From Gammaproteobacteria bacterium (lineage in GTDB: Bacteria > Pseudomonadota > Gammaproteobacteria > Steroidobacterales > UBA11654), in NCBI GenBank assembly GCA_012965065.1, contig DTSX01000089.1:1-26712 (forward strand): a stretch of DNA of 26,712 nucleotides, in the 5' to 3' direction. Below are positions 17,827 to 25,563 of this stretch, piece after piece (position 1 is the first letter of the stretch; each line of letters opens with the position of its first letter). A program made the position numbers and the translations under genes. The notes below the pieces were generated by a model that had not been told where the DNA came from, searched no databases, and worked only from the letters and a program-made list of their open reading frames with translations.

Positions 17827-18607
17827 TATTGGCGCAAATCTAACCCACAAAAGCTTTGATCATGATATAGATGCTGTGATCCAAAGAAGTTTGGATGTTG
17901 GAATTGAAAAAATAATCGTTACTGTAAGCTCAATCCAAGACACAAAAAAAGCCATTGAATTGACTGATCAATACCCCAATGTACTCTGGGCAACAGCAGG
18001 GGTTCATCCACACAATGCCAAAACGGCAGAAGAACAAACTGAAATCATGCTGAAACAATTGTTGGCTCACCAAAAGATTGTAGCTGTCGGTGAAATCGGC
18101 CTTGATTACTGTAGAAATTTCTCAGAACCGAAAGAACAAAAAAAAGTATTCGAAATACAATTGGGTGTAGCTGCTGAAAAATCTCTCCCAGTATTTTTAC
18201 ATCAACGCGACTCGCATCAGGACTTTGTAGGGATCTTAAAAGACTATAAATCTTCTTTGACCGGAGGTGTTGCCCATTGTTTTACCGAAGGGGTCAAAGA
18301 ATTAAAGGATTATTTGGATCTTGGCTTGTACATCGGCATTACCGGTTGGCTTTGCGACCCCAGACGCAATCATAATCTTATCGATTCCATAAAATACATC
18401 CCTATTGATAGATTATTGATTGAGACCGATTCACCCTACCTTCTGCCGAAGGCATTAGAGAAGGAATTGAAAACAAGGAGAAACGAGCCGTGTTTTTTAC
18501 CCCATATTGCCCAAGCAATTGCTGAATATAAAAAAACAGATCTTGCAGAAGTGCTGTTAAACACTATTCAAAACTCAGAGAAACTTTTCTTTAGGCAGAA
18601 GCAATAG
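17819..18607 (+). CDS. tatD: TatD family metal-dependent DNase/hydrolase
   Basis: A TIM-barrel metal-dependent hydrolase; TatD enzymes are reported to have 3'-5' exonuclease activity. 262 residues from GTG 17819, giving an N-terminus (IDIGANLTHKSF) that lines up with E. coli TatD (DIGVNLTSSQF); the longer frame from TTG 17789 adds residues that do not fit. Metal-site blocks occur in order: AGVHPHNA, VGEIGLDY, FLHQRDSHQDF, GVAHCFTEG and LLIETDSPYLLP. The DIGANLT opening lacks the His-x-His of the YcfH/YjjV branch, as in true TatD. Its last 17 nt overlap the end of thrC on the other strand. Confidence 0.93.
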   Translation: MIDIGANLTHKSFDHDIDAVIQRSLDVGIEKIIVTVSSIQDTKKAIELTDQYPNVLWATAGVHPHNAKTAEEQTEIMLKQLLAHQKIVAVGEIGLDYCRNFSEPKEQKKVFEIQLGVAAEKSLPVFLHQRDSHQDFVGILKDYKSSLTGGVAHCFTEGVKELKDYLDLGLYIGITGWLCDPRRNHNLIDSIKYIPIDRLLIETDSPYLLPKALEKELKTRRNEPCFLPHIAQAIAEYKKTDLAEVLLNTIQNSEKLFFRQKQ

Positions 18608-19898
18608 CTTCAATCAATTGATTCAGTTCCGGGTCGATTGTTACAAAAGATGAATCGAGTTCAAGAAGGGCTCTAAGCCTTTCTGGTACTGCAATCTCTT
18701 CGCCAATGATTGGTTCAACTGTTTGTTCAAATTTTGATGGATGTGCTGTAGCAACGATACACCAATGTGTCTCTTTTTTTTCTTTGTTAGAAAACTCTCG
18801 ATAAACATGCAAAGCAGTTGCTGTATGCGGACAACAAAGTATTTGGTTGTCTAGATACTCGCTTCTGATTTGGTTGGTTATCTGTTCATCGGTTACCGAT
18901 ACGGCTCGAAGAGTATCAAGCAAGGTTTCAGGATTATCAAAAACATGAAAAAATCTTTCCATATTACTTGGATTGCCAACGTCCATAGCTGAGGCCAGTG
19001 TTGGCGTGGTTGGTCTGGGTTGCCAAAATCCTGTCTCAAGAAAATCTGGTATGGTTCTATTGGCATTTGTTGCAAATACAATATTCTCTATGGGGAAACC
19101 CATCTCTTTTGCAATAAAGCAAGCGAAAGCATTGCCTAAGTTACCCGTAGGAATAATGAAGCTGGTTTGCATCCCATGTTTTAAGAAATACCGCTGGCTT
19201 GACCAAGCATAATAGGTTGCCTGAGGCAGCAATCTGCCAATGTTTATACTGTTGGCAGAACATAAAGTTTGATTTTTAAATTTCCCCTCTTGAGCAAAAG
19301 CTTCTTTGGTAAGTCTTTGGCAATCGTCAAACTCTCCATTAATTGCAACAGAAACCACATTATTGCCCCAACAAGTAAGCTGATGTTGTTGCCTTGGTGA
19401 AACACGTCCGTTTGGAAAGAGAACAACCACATTAAATCCCTGCCTATTATGAAAGGCAGAAGCAACCGCACTGCCTGTGTCTCCAGAAGTGGCCACCAAT
19501 ATTGTGACTGCTTTTGGATTTGCTTGTTTCTTTATTATTTTACTCATTGAAGCGGCTAAAAAACGAGCACCAAAATCTTTAAAAGCTGCGGTTGGGCCGT
19601 GAAATAATTCCAACAAAGAAATTGGCATTTGATCCTTAGATAAATCTCTTTGAATAACTTCGAAATTTAGGGCCTCGGATACTATTTCATTGAGGTCATC
19701 TTCAAGAACGGTTTCGTTAAAAAAAACACCTAGCATTTTATTAGAAAAAAGTTGGAAGTTTTCAGTATTGTTATACGCACTGGGTTCAATTTTTGGAATC
19801 ACTGACGGCATAAACAAACCACCATCAGAAGCTGTTCCACTAAAAATGGCCTCCTCCGCCTCTGCTTCAATCTTATTTTTTGTGCTTACAAATTTCAT
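18591..19898 (-). CDS. thrC: Threonine synthase
   Basis: PLP enzyme that converts O-phosphohomoserine to threonine, the last step of the pathway. 435 residues, the long type found in Gammaproteobacteria. The PLP-binding Lys is K107 in GPTAAFKDFG, the same number as in E. coli ThrC. The phosphate-binding ATSGDTGSAVA loop and the N-terminal KFVSTKN block are also present. It follows thrA on the same strand after 28 nt. No Shine-Dalgarno sequence is visible; the 11 nt from -15 to -5 are complementary to the thrA leader. The 3' end overlaps tatD, with no room for a terminator. Confidence 0.96.
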   Translation of the reverse strand: MKFVSTKNKIEAEAEEAIFSGTASDGGLFMPSVIPKIEPSAYNNTENFQLFSNKMLGVFFNETVLEDDLNEIVSEALNFEVIQRDLSKDQMPISLLELFHGPTAAFKDFGARFLAASMSKIIKKQANPKAVTILVATSGDTGSAVASAFHNRQGFNVVVLFPNGRVSPRQQHQLTCWGNNVVSVAINGEFDDCQRLTKEAFAQEGKFKNQTLCSANSINIGRLLPQATYYAWSSQRYFLKHGMQTSFIIPTGNLGNAFACFIAKEMGFPIENIVFATNANRTIPDFLETGFWQPRPTTPTLASAMDVGNPSNMERFFHVFDNPETLLDTLRAVSVTDEQITNQIRSEYLDNQILCCPHTATALHVYREFSNKEKKETHWCIVATAHPSKFEQTVEPIIGEEIAVPERLRALLELDSSFVTIDPELNQLIEAIASA

Positions 19899-19926
19899 AT
19901 AAAAATTGCTTGGACAAGGAATTCAC

Positions 19927-22434
19927 TTAATCTGTATTTAATCCCTTAAAACGCTCAAGTTGAATGGAAACCATTAGTAAATCTGCAAAAATACCAGCAG
20001 CGGTAACACTGGGCCCTGCACCTGCGCCTCTGTGCACCAACGGGTAATCAGAATACCTTTCGGTTTTAAATATGATTATATTCTCACTACCTTTCAATTG
20101 AGCAAATGGATGGTTCGAATCCACTTCTTCAAGTTTTACTGTGGCACTCCCACTGGGATTGAGTCTGGCAATATACCTTAGGACTTTATTGTTTTTCTGT
20201 GCTTGATCGAGTTTTTCCTTCATCTCAGCATCGTAATCTTTTAGTTTTTCAAGATACCCATCCACGCTGAGATCTTCCAGGTCGTGATCGACTAAACTTT
20301 CCACACTGACGTCATCTGTGGTAATTTTTAAATTCATCTCCCTTGCGAGAATGACCAGTTTTCGAGCGACATCCATTCCAGAGAGATCTTCCCTGGGATC
20401 CGGTTCAGTAAATCCCATGTCTTTGGCATCGGAGATAATCTTTGAAAAAGGAATACTGCCATCATAGGTATTGAACAAATAAGAAAGTGTTCCGGAAAAT
20501 ATGCCCTCGATTTCATTAACTTTATCACCAGTTAAAATAAGGTCTTGCAAGGATTTGATAAAAGGCAGTCCCGCACCAGCTGTGGCTTCGTAATAGAAAC
20601 TTTTCCAATTGGATTTTGAGTGTCGCATGATCTCTTCATACAATTCTATTGGCCCACTGAGACCTTTTTTATTGGCAGTAATAACATGGATACCAGAATC
20701 AAAAAAAGATTTATACATTGCCGGAACATCTTCGGATGCAGTGCAGTCAACCATAACTTTTATTGCTCCTGGGGTTGCAACTAAATGTTCCAGTATCTTA
20801 TTAAGGTCTGATTTATTCTCTGAGTTTTGTTCTTGACTTAACTGATCAATTTCAGATTCTTTAATTGCAGATTTCTTAAGAATCATGTTTCTAGAATTGG
20901 CAATAGCCACAACCTTAAGTTGGATATCAGAGTCTGCTTCTATAGCTTTAGATTGTTTATGCAACTGGTTAAAAAATTCTCTGGCAACATTACCAAAACC
21001 CACGATACCAATAACCATATCAATGCTTTGACTAAAAAAAGCAGAGTGTATTGACTCCAGTGCCTTTGTGGCATCGCTTTGACTGACTACTGCAGAAATA
21101 TTTTTTTCTGACGATCCTTGTGCTATGGCTTTCACATTAACTCCGGCATCTGATATTGCCTTGAAAAAGCGTGCAGCTATTCCTTTTGTTCCAGTCATCC
21201 CAGATCCAACAACTGCGATAATATTGCAGTTGGTTTTTATTTCAAGATCTTGAAGATCCCCTGATGTAAATTCCTGTGCAAATTCTTTTTTTATTACTTG
21301 CTCAACAAGATTGATCGATTCATTTTTTACGGCAAAACAAATAGAGTGCTCAGAGCTTGCTTGTGTAATTAAAATGACAGACACGCCAGCTGCTTGCAAA
21401 CAAGAATACAAACGATTTGCTGTACCAGGGACACCTATCATTCCTGTGCCTTCAAGATTGACCAATGCTACATTGTCTATGGTAGTGATGCCTTTAACAG
21501 TTTGCTTTTTATTGGTTGTGGCTGAAATCTCTGTTCCCAGTGAATTTGAGTTGAAAGTATTTTTGATAAAGATTGGAATATTTTTTTTAATCAAGGGCGA
21601 CATCATTTTTGGGTGAATTACTTGTGCCCCAAAATAAGCCAGTTCAGCTGCTTCGTCATAAGACATCTGATGGATAATTTTTACACCAGAAACTTGGTTG
21701 GGATTACCAGTCATTACCCCGTCAACATCTGTCCAAATTGTCACTGATTCTGCATCTGTCAAAGAAGCAATTATTGAAGCAGAAAAATCACTTCCGTTCC
21801 TCCCCAAAGTTGTGGGATTTGTGTCTAGGTCTGTTGCTAAAAATCCTCCCATAACGAGGATACCTGTGTTTTTATTTTTCTCTTTTTCAAGACCCAACTG
21901 ACTTTTACTCCAATCCACAATTGGGCCCATCTCGCCATGAGAAACATGAATAATTTTACGTGCATTGAGCTCATGGACCTCTCTCATAAGAGGATCTTGG
22001 GAATTTTTATGTGCCAGTAAACTGACCAACAGCCTAGCTGACCAAATCTCACCAAAACCTATAATAATGCTTGTTGCTGAATGGCTCAGTTGATTTGATT
22101 CTAGTGAAGCAAAAATTTGTTTTATCGTCTCTATGTCTGATTCAAGACTATCTTGTAAGCCTCTGGTGACACTGGGGTCATTTATAAGATTCTCTACGGT
22201 TTGCTGATAGAGATCCAAAAATGGGTTGATAGGTTCCAAATGTTTGGTTTGAGCCACTTTCAACAGTGAGTCAGTCACCCCAGCCATTGCTGAGACCAAA
22301 ACAATAAGATTGGGGCAAACATTCTGGTGAATCAACCCACATACCTGTTCTAGGCATGTTCCATCCGCCAAGCTGGTTCCGCCAAATTTATATACTTGCC
22401 AATTCTCTTGTTTCATTTCCTCTGCTGTCAACAT
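19927..22434 (-). CDS. thrA: Bifunctional aspartokinase / homoserine dehydrogenase
   Basis: Carries out the first and third steps from aspartate to threonine: phosphorylation of aspartate, and NAD(P)H reduction of aspartate semialdehyde to homoserine. 835 residues against about 820 for E. coli ThrA. Aspartokinase spans about 12-300 (KFGGTS from K16; TTLGRNGSDFSA; WTDVDGVMTGNP). Tandem ACT regulatory domains follow (about 315-470, including VALVNLEGTGMIGVPGT and IIAVVGSGMTGTKG). Homoserine dehydrogenase begins at the nucleotide-binding V478-GFGNV and continues with EATAGAGLPFIKSL and SGTLSYLFN. ACT domains imply feedback control, presumably by threonine. A second ATG at codon 7 (22416) is possible, but its GAGG is too close to be ideal. 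Confidence 0.97.
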   Translation of the reverse strand: MLTAEEMKQENWQVYKFGGTSLADGTCLEQVCGLIHQNVCPNLIVLVSAMAGVTDSLLKVAQTKHLEPINPFLDLYQQTVENLINDPSVTRGLQDSLESDIETIKQIFASLESNQLSHSATSIIIGFGEIWSARLLVSLLAHKNSQDPLMREVHELNARKIIHVSHGEMGPIVDWSKSQLGLEKEKNKNTGILVMGGFLATDLDTNPTTLGRNGSDFSASIIASLTDAESVTIWTDVDGVMTGNPNQVSGVKIIHQMSYDEAAELAYFGAQVIHPKMMSPLIKKNIPIFIKNTFNSNSLGTEISATTNKKQTVKGITTIDNVALVNLEGTGMIGVPGTANRLYSCLQAAGVSVILITQASSEHSICFAVKNESINLVEQVIKKEFAQEFTSGDLQDLEIKTNCNIIAVVGSGMTGTKGIAARFFKAISDAGVNVKAIAQGSSEKNISAVVSQSDATKALESIHSAFFSQSIDMVIGIVGFGNVAREFFNQLHKQSKAIEADSDIQLKVVAIANSRNMILKKSAIKESEIDQLSQEQNSENKSDLNKILEHLVATPGAIKVMVDCTASEDVPAMYKSFFDSGIHVITANKKGLSGPIELYEEIMRHSKSNWKSFYYEATAGAGLPFIKSLQDLILTGDKVNEIEGIFSGTLSYLFNTYDGSIPFSKIISDAKDMGFTEPDPREDLSGMDVARKLVILAREMNLKITTDDVSVESLVDHDLEDLSVDGYLEKLKDYDAEMKEKLDQAQKNNKVLRYIARLNPSGSATVKLEEVDSNHPFAQLKGSENIIIFKTERYSDYPLVHRGAGAGPSVTAAGIFADLLMVSIQLERFKGLNTD

Positions 22435-22613
22435 TAAAATTTTATGCCACTAAAAAGTCGACCATGATACTCTTTTCCCAAGCAATTTACAGGGAAAAGA
22501 TGGATCTCTAAGTGTGGCTATATTGGGTCATTTATATCAGAATAACAATAATATGTGGAACCACCCCCCTAGTGAGGCATAGTTATTAATTAATTAGCAG
22601 CAGTACAACTATC
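22435..22613. promoter_or_regulatory. Divergent intergenic region between thrA and the P-loop gene
   Basis: A 179-nt spacer with divergent starts. Toward thrA (minus strand), TCCACA (plus positions 22554-22559) and TATAAA (22531-22536) are 17 nt apart, a plausible promoter giving a leader of about 90 nt. Toward the P-loop gene (plus strand), TTGGGT (22523-22528) and AATAAT (22547-22552) are 18 nt apart, and overlap the first promoter. A 9-bp hairpin lies in the thrA leader. No Thr/Ile-rich leader peptide, as in enteric thr attenuation, is encoded. Confidence 0.4.
22471..22500 (-). other. Perfect 9-bp inverted repeat in the thrA leader
   Basis: Arms TCTTTTCCC and GGGAAAAGA flank a 12-nt loop, placed 37-66 nt upstream of the thrA ATG. 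It could be a leader-RNA hairpin or a DNA operator for a dimeric regulator. No T-run follows on either strand, so it does not look like a simple intrinsic terminator. Confidence 0.5.
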
Positions 22614-23453
22614 ATGAAACTATCTGCATCTGAATTCACCCAGTGGTCCAATAAGGCGATCACCTTATTGGGTATGTCGGGTATTGGTAAAACAACTCTT
22701 GCCAATAAACTCCCTAAATCCAAATGGTTTCATTATTCAGGCGACTATAGAATTGGAACTAAGTATCTTGAAGAACCCATTTTGGATAACATTAAGGAAA
22801 GAGCCATGGAAGTTGTTTTTCTGAGAGATCTGCTAAAAACAGACTCAATTTACATTTCCAGCAACATCACGGTTAATAACTTGGCTCCAATATCAACTTT
22901 CCTAGGAAAAATTGGTGCACTTTCAAAGGGTGGTTTAAGTCCTAAAGAATTCCTCAGACGCCAAGAGCTGCACAAAAAAGCGGAAACTGAAGCGATGAAA
23001 GATGTGCCCGATTTTATAGAGAAATCCAAGAGAATTTACGGTTACGACCACTTTATCAACGATGCCGGAGGCAGCATCTGTGAACTGGTCGATACCGAGG
23101 CCATGGACGCGTTAGTAAAGAATACAATGATTGTTTACATCGAAGAAAACCAAGAAGTTAAAGACACTTTGATTGAACGAGCAAAATCCCATCCAAAACC
23201 GCTGTATTACAACAAGGATTTTTTAATGAGAAATCTAGAAAACTATGAAAATGAAATGAAGAAGAGCCCAGAAACAATGGATCCAGATGAATTCGTTCGG
23301 TGGATTTTTCCTAAACTTTTGGAATATAGAAAAACAAAATATGAATCAATCGCAAGCCAACATGGGTATACCATTCAAGCATCAGAAGCTGTAAATGTGA
23401 ATAATGAATCTGACTTTTTAGGGCTTATCGTTAAAGCCATTGAATCCCAATGA
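22614..23453 (+). CDS. P-loop NTPase of unknown role, shikimate/NMP-kinase-like
   Basis: I cannot name this protein. 279 residues, no signal peptide or membrane segment. Walker A lies at 20-27 (GMSGIGKTT) after a hydrophobic strand (AITLLG). A segment YSGDYRIGTKYL follows where kinases of this fold bind substrate. Near the C-terminus, R-x-x-x-Y-x-x-I-A (RKTKYESIASQHGYTI) resembles the closing motif of shikimate kinases, which suggests a small-molecule kinase fold. The rest is charged and helical (about 110-150 and 185-245), and no clear Walker B was found. No Shine-Dalgarno sequence precedes the ATG. Its stop overlaps the dehalogenase start by 4 nt (ATGA), so the two are probably made together. 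A kinase role is inference; an ATPase is equally possible. Confidence 0.8.
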   Translation: MKLSASEFTQWSNKAITLLGMSGIGKTTLANKLPKSKWFHYSGDYRIGTKYLEEPILDNIKERAMEVVFLRDLLKTDSIYISSNITVNNLAPISTFLGKIGALSKGGLSPKEFLRRQELHKKAETEAMKDVPDFIEKSKRIYGYDHFINDAGGSICELVDTEAMDALVKNTMIVYIEENQEVKDTLIERAKSHPKPLYYNKDFLMRNLENYENEMKKSPETMDPDEFVRWIFPKLLEYRKTKYESIASQHGYTIQASEAVNVNNESDFLGLIVKAIESQ

Positions 23454-24325
23454 ATTCGATCACGTTAAAAAAGCAAAAAATATCCATAAACAATAAAAAT
23501 ATAGCCTATGCTGAGTCGGGCTCTGGAGATCCAATTATATTCCTCCACGGGAATCCAACATCCTCATATCTTTGGAGAAATATTACTCCCCATTTAGAGT
23601 CTCAGGGTCGCTGTATATGTATTGACCTAATTGGGATGGGAGACTCGGATAAACTGGATAATCCTGATGAGAACTCCTATCAATTTGAAGAACATTATCA
23701 TTACGTTAATGCTGCAATAGAATCTCTAACCAATGGTGAGAATACCACTTTTGTTATACACGACTGGGGCTCAGCATTAGGTTTTAATTGGTGTTATCAC
23801 AACCCCGATTCTGTTAAAGGAATTGCCTATATGGAAGCGATCGTAAAAGAGATGACTTGGGAGGATTGGAGAGATGAAGCCAAAGGTATTTTTCAAGGTT
23901 TCAGATCCGATGCAGGAGAAAGTTTGGTTTTAGAAAAAAATTATTTCGTAGAGAGAGTTCTTCCAGGTTCAATCATCAGAAGGCTAAGAGATGAAGAAAT
24001 AGAAGAATACAGAAGGCCCTTTCTTAACCCTGGTGAAGATCGAAGGCCTACCCTGTCCTGGCCACGCGAAATACCAATTGAGGGTCAACCAGCAAACGTT
24101 TGTAAGATTGTTAATCAATACGCTGAATGGATGCAAACAAACGACATACCCAAACTGTTTATTAATGCAGAACCTGGTGCAATTACCACAGGAAGAATTA
24201 GAGATTTTTGCAGAAGTTGGAAGAATCAAACTGAAGTCACAGTTAAAGGAATACATTTTATTCAAGAAGATTCACCCGATGACATTGGAAAAGCCATATC
24301 GACATGGTATAAAAATATTCCGTAG
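23450..24325 (+). CDS. Haloalkane dehalogenase, LinB/DhaA-like (subfamily II)
   Basis: An alpha/beta hydrolase predicted to cleave carbon-halogen bonds in alkyl halides by water, giving an alcohol and halide. 291 residues, cytoplasmic. The complete subfamily II set is present: nucleophile D105 in HDWGSALG, acid E129 in AYMEAI, His H269 in GIHFIQEDSPD, and halide-holding N35 (HGNPTSS) and W106. Each is exactly three less than in LinB (D108, E132, H272, N38, W109), so the core has no net insertion or deletion. The cap domain (about 130-210) is of ordinary length. Translation is probably coupled to the P-loop gene (ATGA overlap). The natural halogenated substrate is not known. Confidence 0.92.
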   Translation: MNSITLKKQKISINNKNIAYAESGSGDPIIFLHGNPTSSYLWRNITPHLESQGRCICIDLIGMGDSDKLDNPDENSYQFEEHYHYVNAAIESLTNGENTTFVIHDWGSALGFNWCYHNPDSVKGIAYMEAIVKEMTWEDWRDEAKGIFQGFRSDAGESLVLEKNYFVERVLPGSIIRRLRDEEIEEYRRPFLNPGEDRRPTLSWPREIPIEGQPANVCKIVNQYAEWMQTNDIPKLFINAEPGAITTGRIRDFCRSWKNQTEVTVKGIHFIQEDSPDDIGKAISTWYKNIP

Positions 24326-24357
24326 AATAAACATATGATGATTTTTAGCAGGATTAA

Positions 24358-25563
24358 ATGAGCCAAAACAACAATGTAAAACCCCTTGATGGCATGAGAG
24401 TCATTGAAATGGGACAACTCATTGCAGGTCCTTTTACCGGCAGCGTGCTTGCCTATTATGGTGCTGAAGTCATCAAAATTGAGCCACCCACAGGCGATCC
24501 TGTTCGATACTGGCGATTGACTGAGAACAACACTTCCTATTGGTGGCACAGTGTTTCACGAAATAAAAAATCAGTGACCCTGAATCTTAAAACTGATAAA
24601 GGCAGACAAATTGCCAAAGATTTGATATTAAAATCAGATGTTTTGATAGAAAACTTTAAACCTGGAACTCTAGAGAGGTGGGGGATAGGTCCTGAGGATT
24701 TAAAAAAAGAAAACCCAGGGTTAATTACCGCAAGAATATCAGGCTATGGGCAAACGGGTCCGAAATCTCACCTACCGGGCTATGCATCTGTTTGTGAGGG
24801 TTTTGGTGGCTTTAGATACGTCAATGGTTTCCCGGATCGCCCCCCTGTAAGGCCCAATTTAAGCATTGGTGACACCTTAGCCGGTCTGCATGCAGCTATG
24901 GGTGTGATGCTTGCTTACATTCAAAGACAAAAAGACCCTCAAAGCAAAGGCCAGGTTGTAGATACTGCAATTTATGAAGCCGTTTTCAATATGATGGAGG
25001 CCGTTGTTCCAGAATACTCTGGTTGTGGCGCTATTCGGGAGCCTTCCGGGACAACCATTACCGGCATAGCTCCAACCAACACCTACATTACTTCAGACGA
25101 CAAGCACGTCATTATTGGTGGTAATGGTGATTCCATTTTCAAAAGATTGATGATAGCGATTGACCGGCCAGAAATGGCAGAAGATGCACGATTTGAACAC
25201 AACATGGGAAGAGTTGAGCATGAAAAAGAAATTGATGCCGCCATTGAAAAATGGACTCGAGCACAGACATCAGAAGAAGTGCTTTCCACCATGGATGAAG
25301 CCTCAGTTCCTGCAGGTCCCATCTATAGTGTTGAAGACATGATGAATGACGAACACTATATCGCCAGGGGCATGTTCCAAGAAGTTGAGGCAAACGGGAG
25401 AACCCTACATATTCCTGCAATGATTCCTTTATTGACTGAAACCCCGGGTGGTACTGAATGGTCAGGCCCAGAACTCAGTGAACACACCCATGAAGTACTT
25501 TCTGAATTGTTGGGTAAAAATGCAGAAGAAATAAAAAAACTTGGAGATGAAGGAATTCTTTAG
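24358..25563 (+). CDS. CaiB/BaiF family (class III) CoA-transferase
   Basis: Moves coenzyme A between carboxylic acids; the family includes formyl-CoA:oxalate and carnitine CoA-transferases, and the substrates here cannot be told. 401 residues, full length. The N-terminal block DGMRVIEMGQLIAGPFTG, the CoA-binding stretch EVIKIEPPTGDPVR, NFKPGTLERWGIGPEDL and the catalytic Asp at 172 (SIGDTLAGL) are all present, as is the C-terminal SVPAGPIYSVEDM block. AGGA lies 5 nt before the ATG. It follows the dehalogenase after 32 nt on the same strand and may be cotranscribed with it. Its stop codon overlaps that of the SDR-like gene on the other strand. Confidence 0.93.
   Translation: MSQNNNVKPLDGMRVIEMGQLIAGPFTGSVLAYYGAEVIKIEPPTGDPVRYWRLTENNTSYWWHSVSRNKKSVTLNLKTDKGRQIAKDLILKSDVLIENFKPGTLERWGIGPEDLKKENPGLITARISGYGQTGPKSHLPGYASVCEGFGGFRYVNGFPDRPPVRPNLSIGDTLAGLHAAMGVMLAYIQRQKDPQSKGQVVDTAIYEAVFNMMEAVVPEYSGCGAIREPSGTTITGIAPTNTYITSDDKHVIIGGNGDSIFKRLMIAIDRPEMAEDARFEHNMGRVEHEKEIDAAIEKWTRAQTSEEVLSTMDEASVPAGPIYSVEDMMNDEHYIARGMFQEVEANGRTLHIPAMIPLLTETPGGTEWSGPELSEHTHEVLSELLGKNAEEIKKLGDEGIL

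Noticed and set aside
22585..22594. ATTAATTAAT palindrome before the P-loop gene
   Set aside because: A 10-bp AT-only palindrome in AT-rich spacer DNA is expected by chance and has no second copy nearby.
22435..22613. Threonine attenuator with leader peptide
   Set aside because: No Thr/Ile-rich small frame and no hairpin followed by a T-run is present upstream of thrA.
24033..24338. Second coding frame overlapping the dehalogenase 3' end
   Set aside because: It is a shadow frame; the dehalogenase frame carries the catalytic His and remains intact to its stop.
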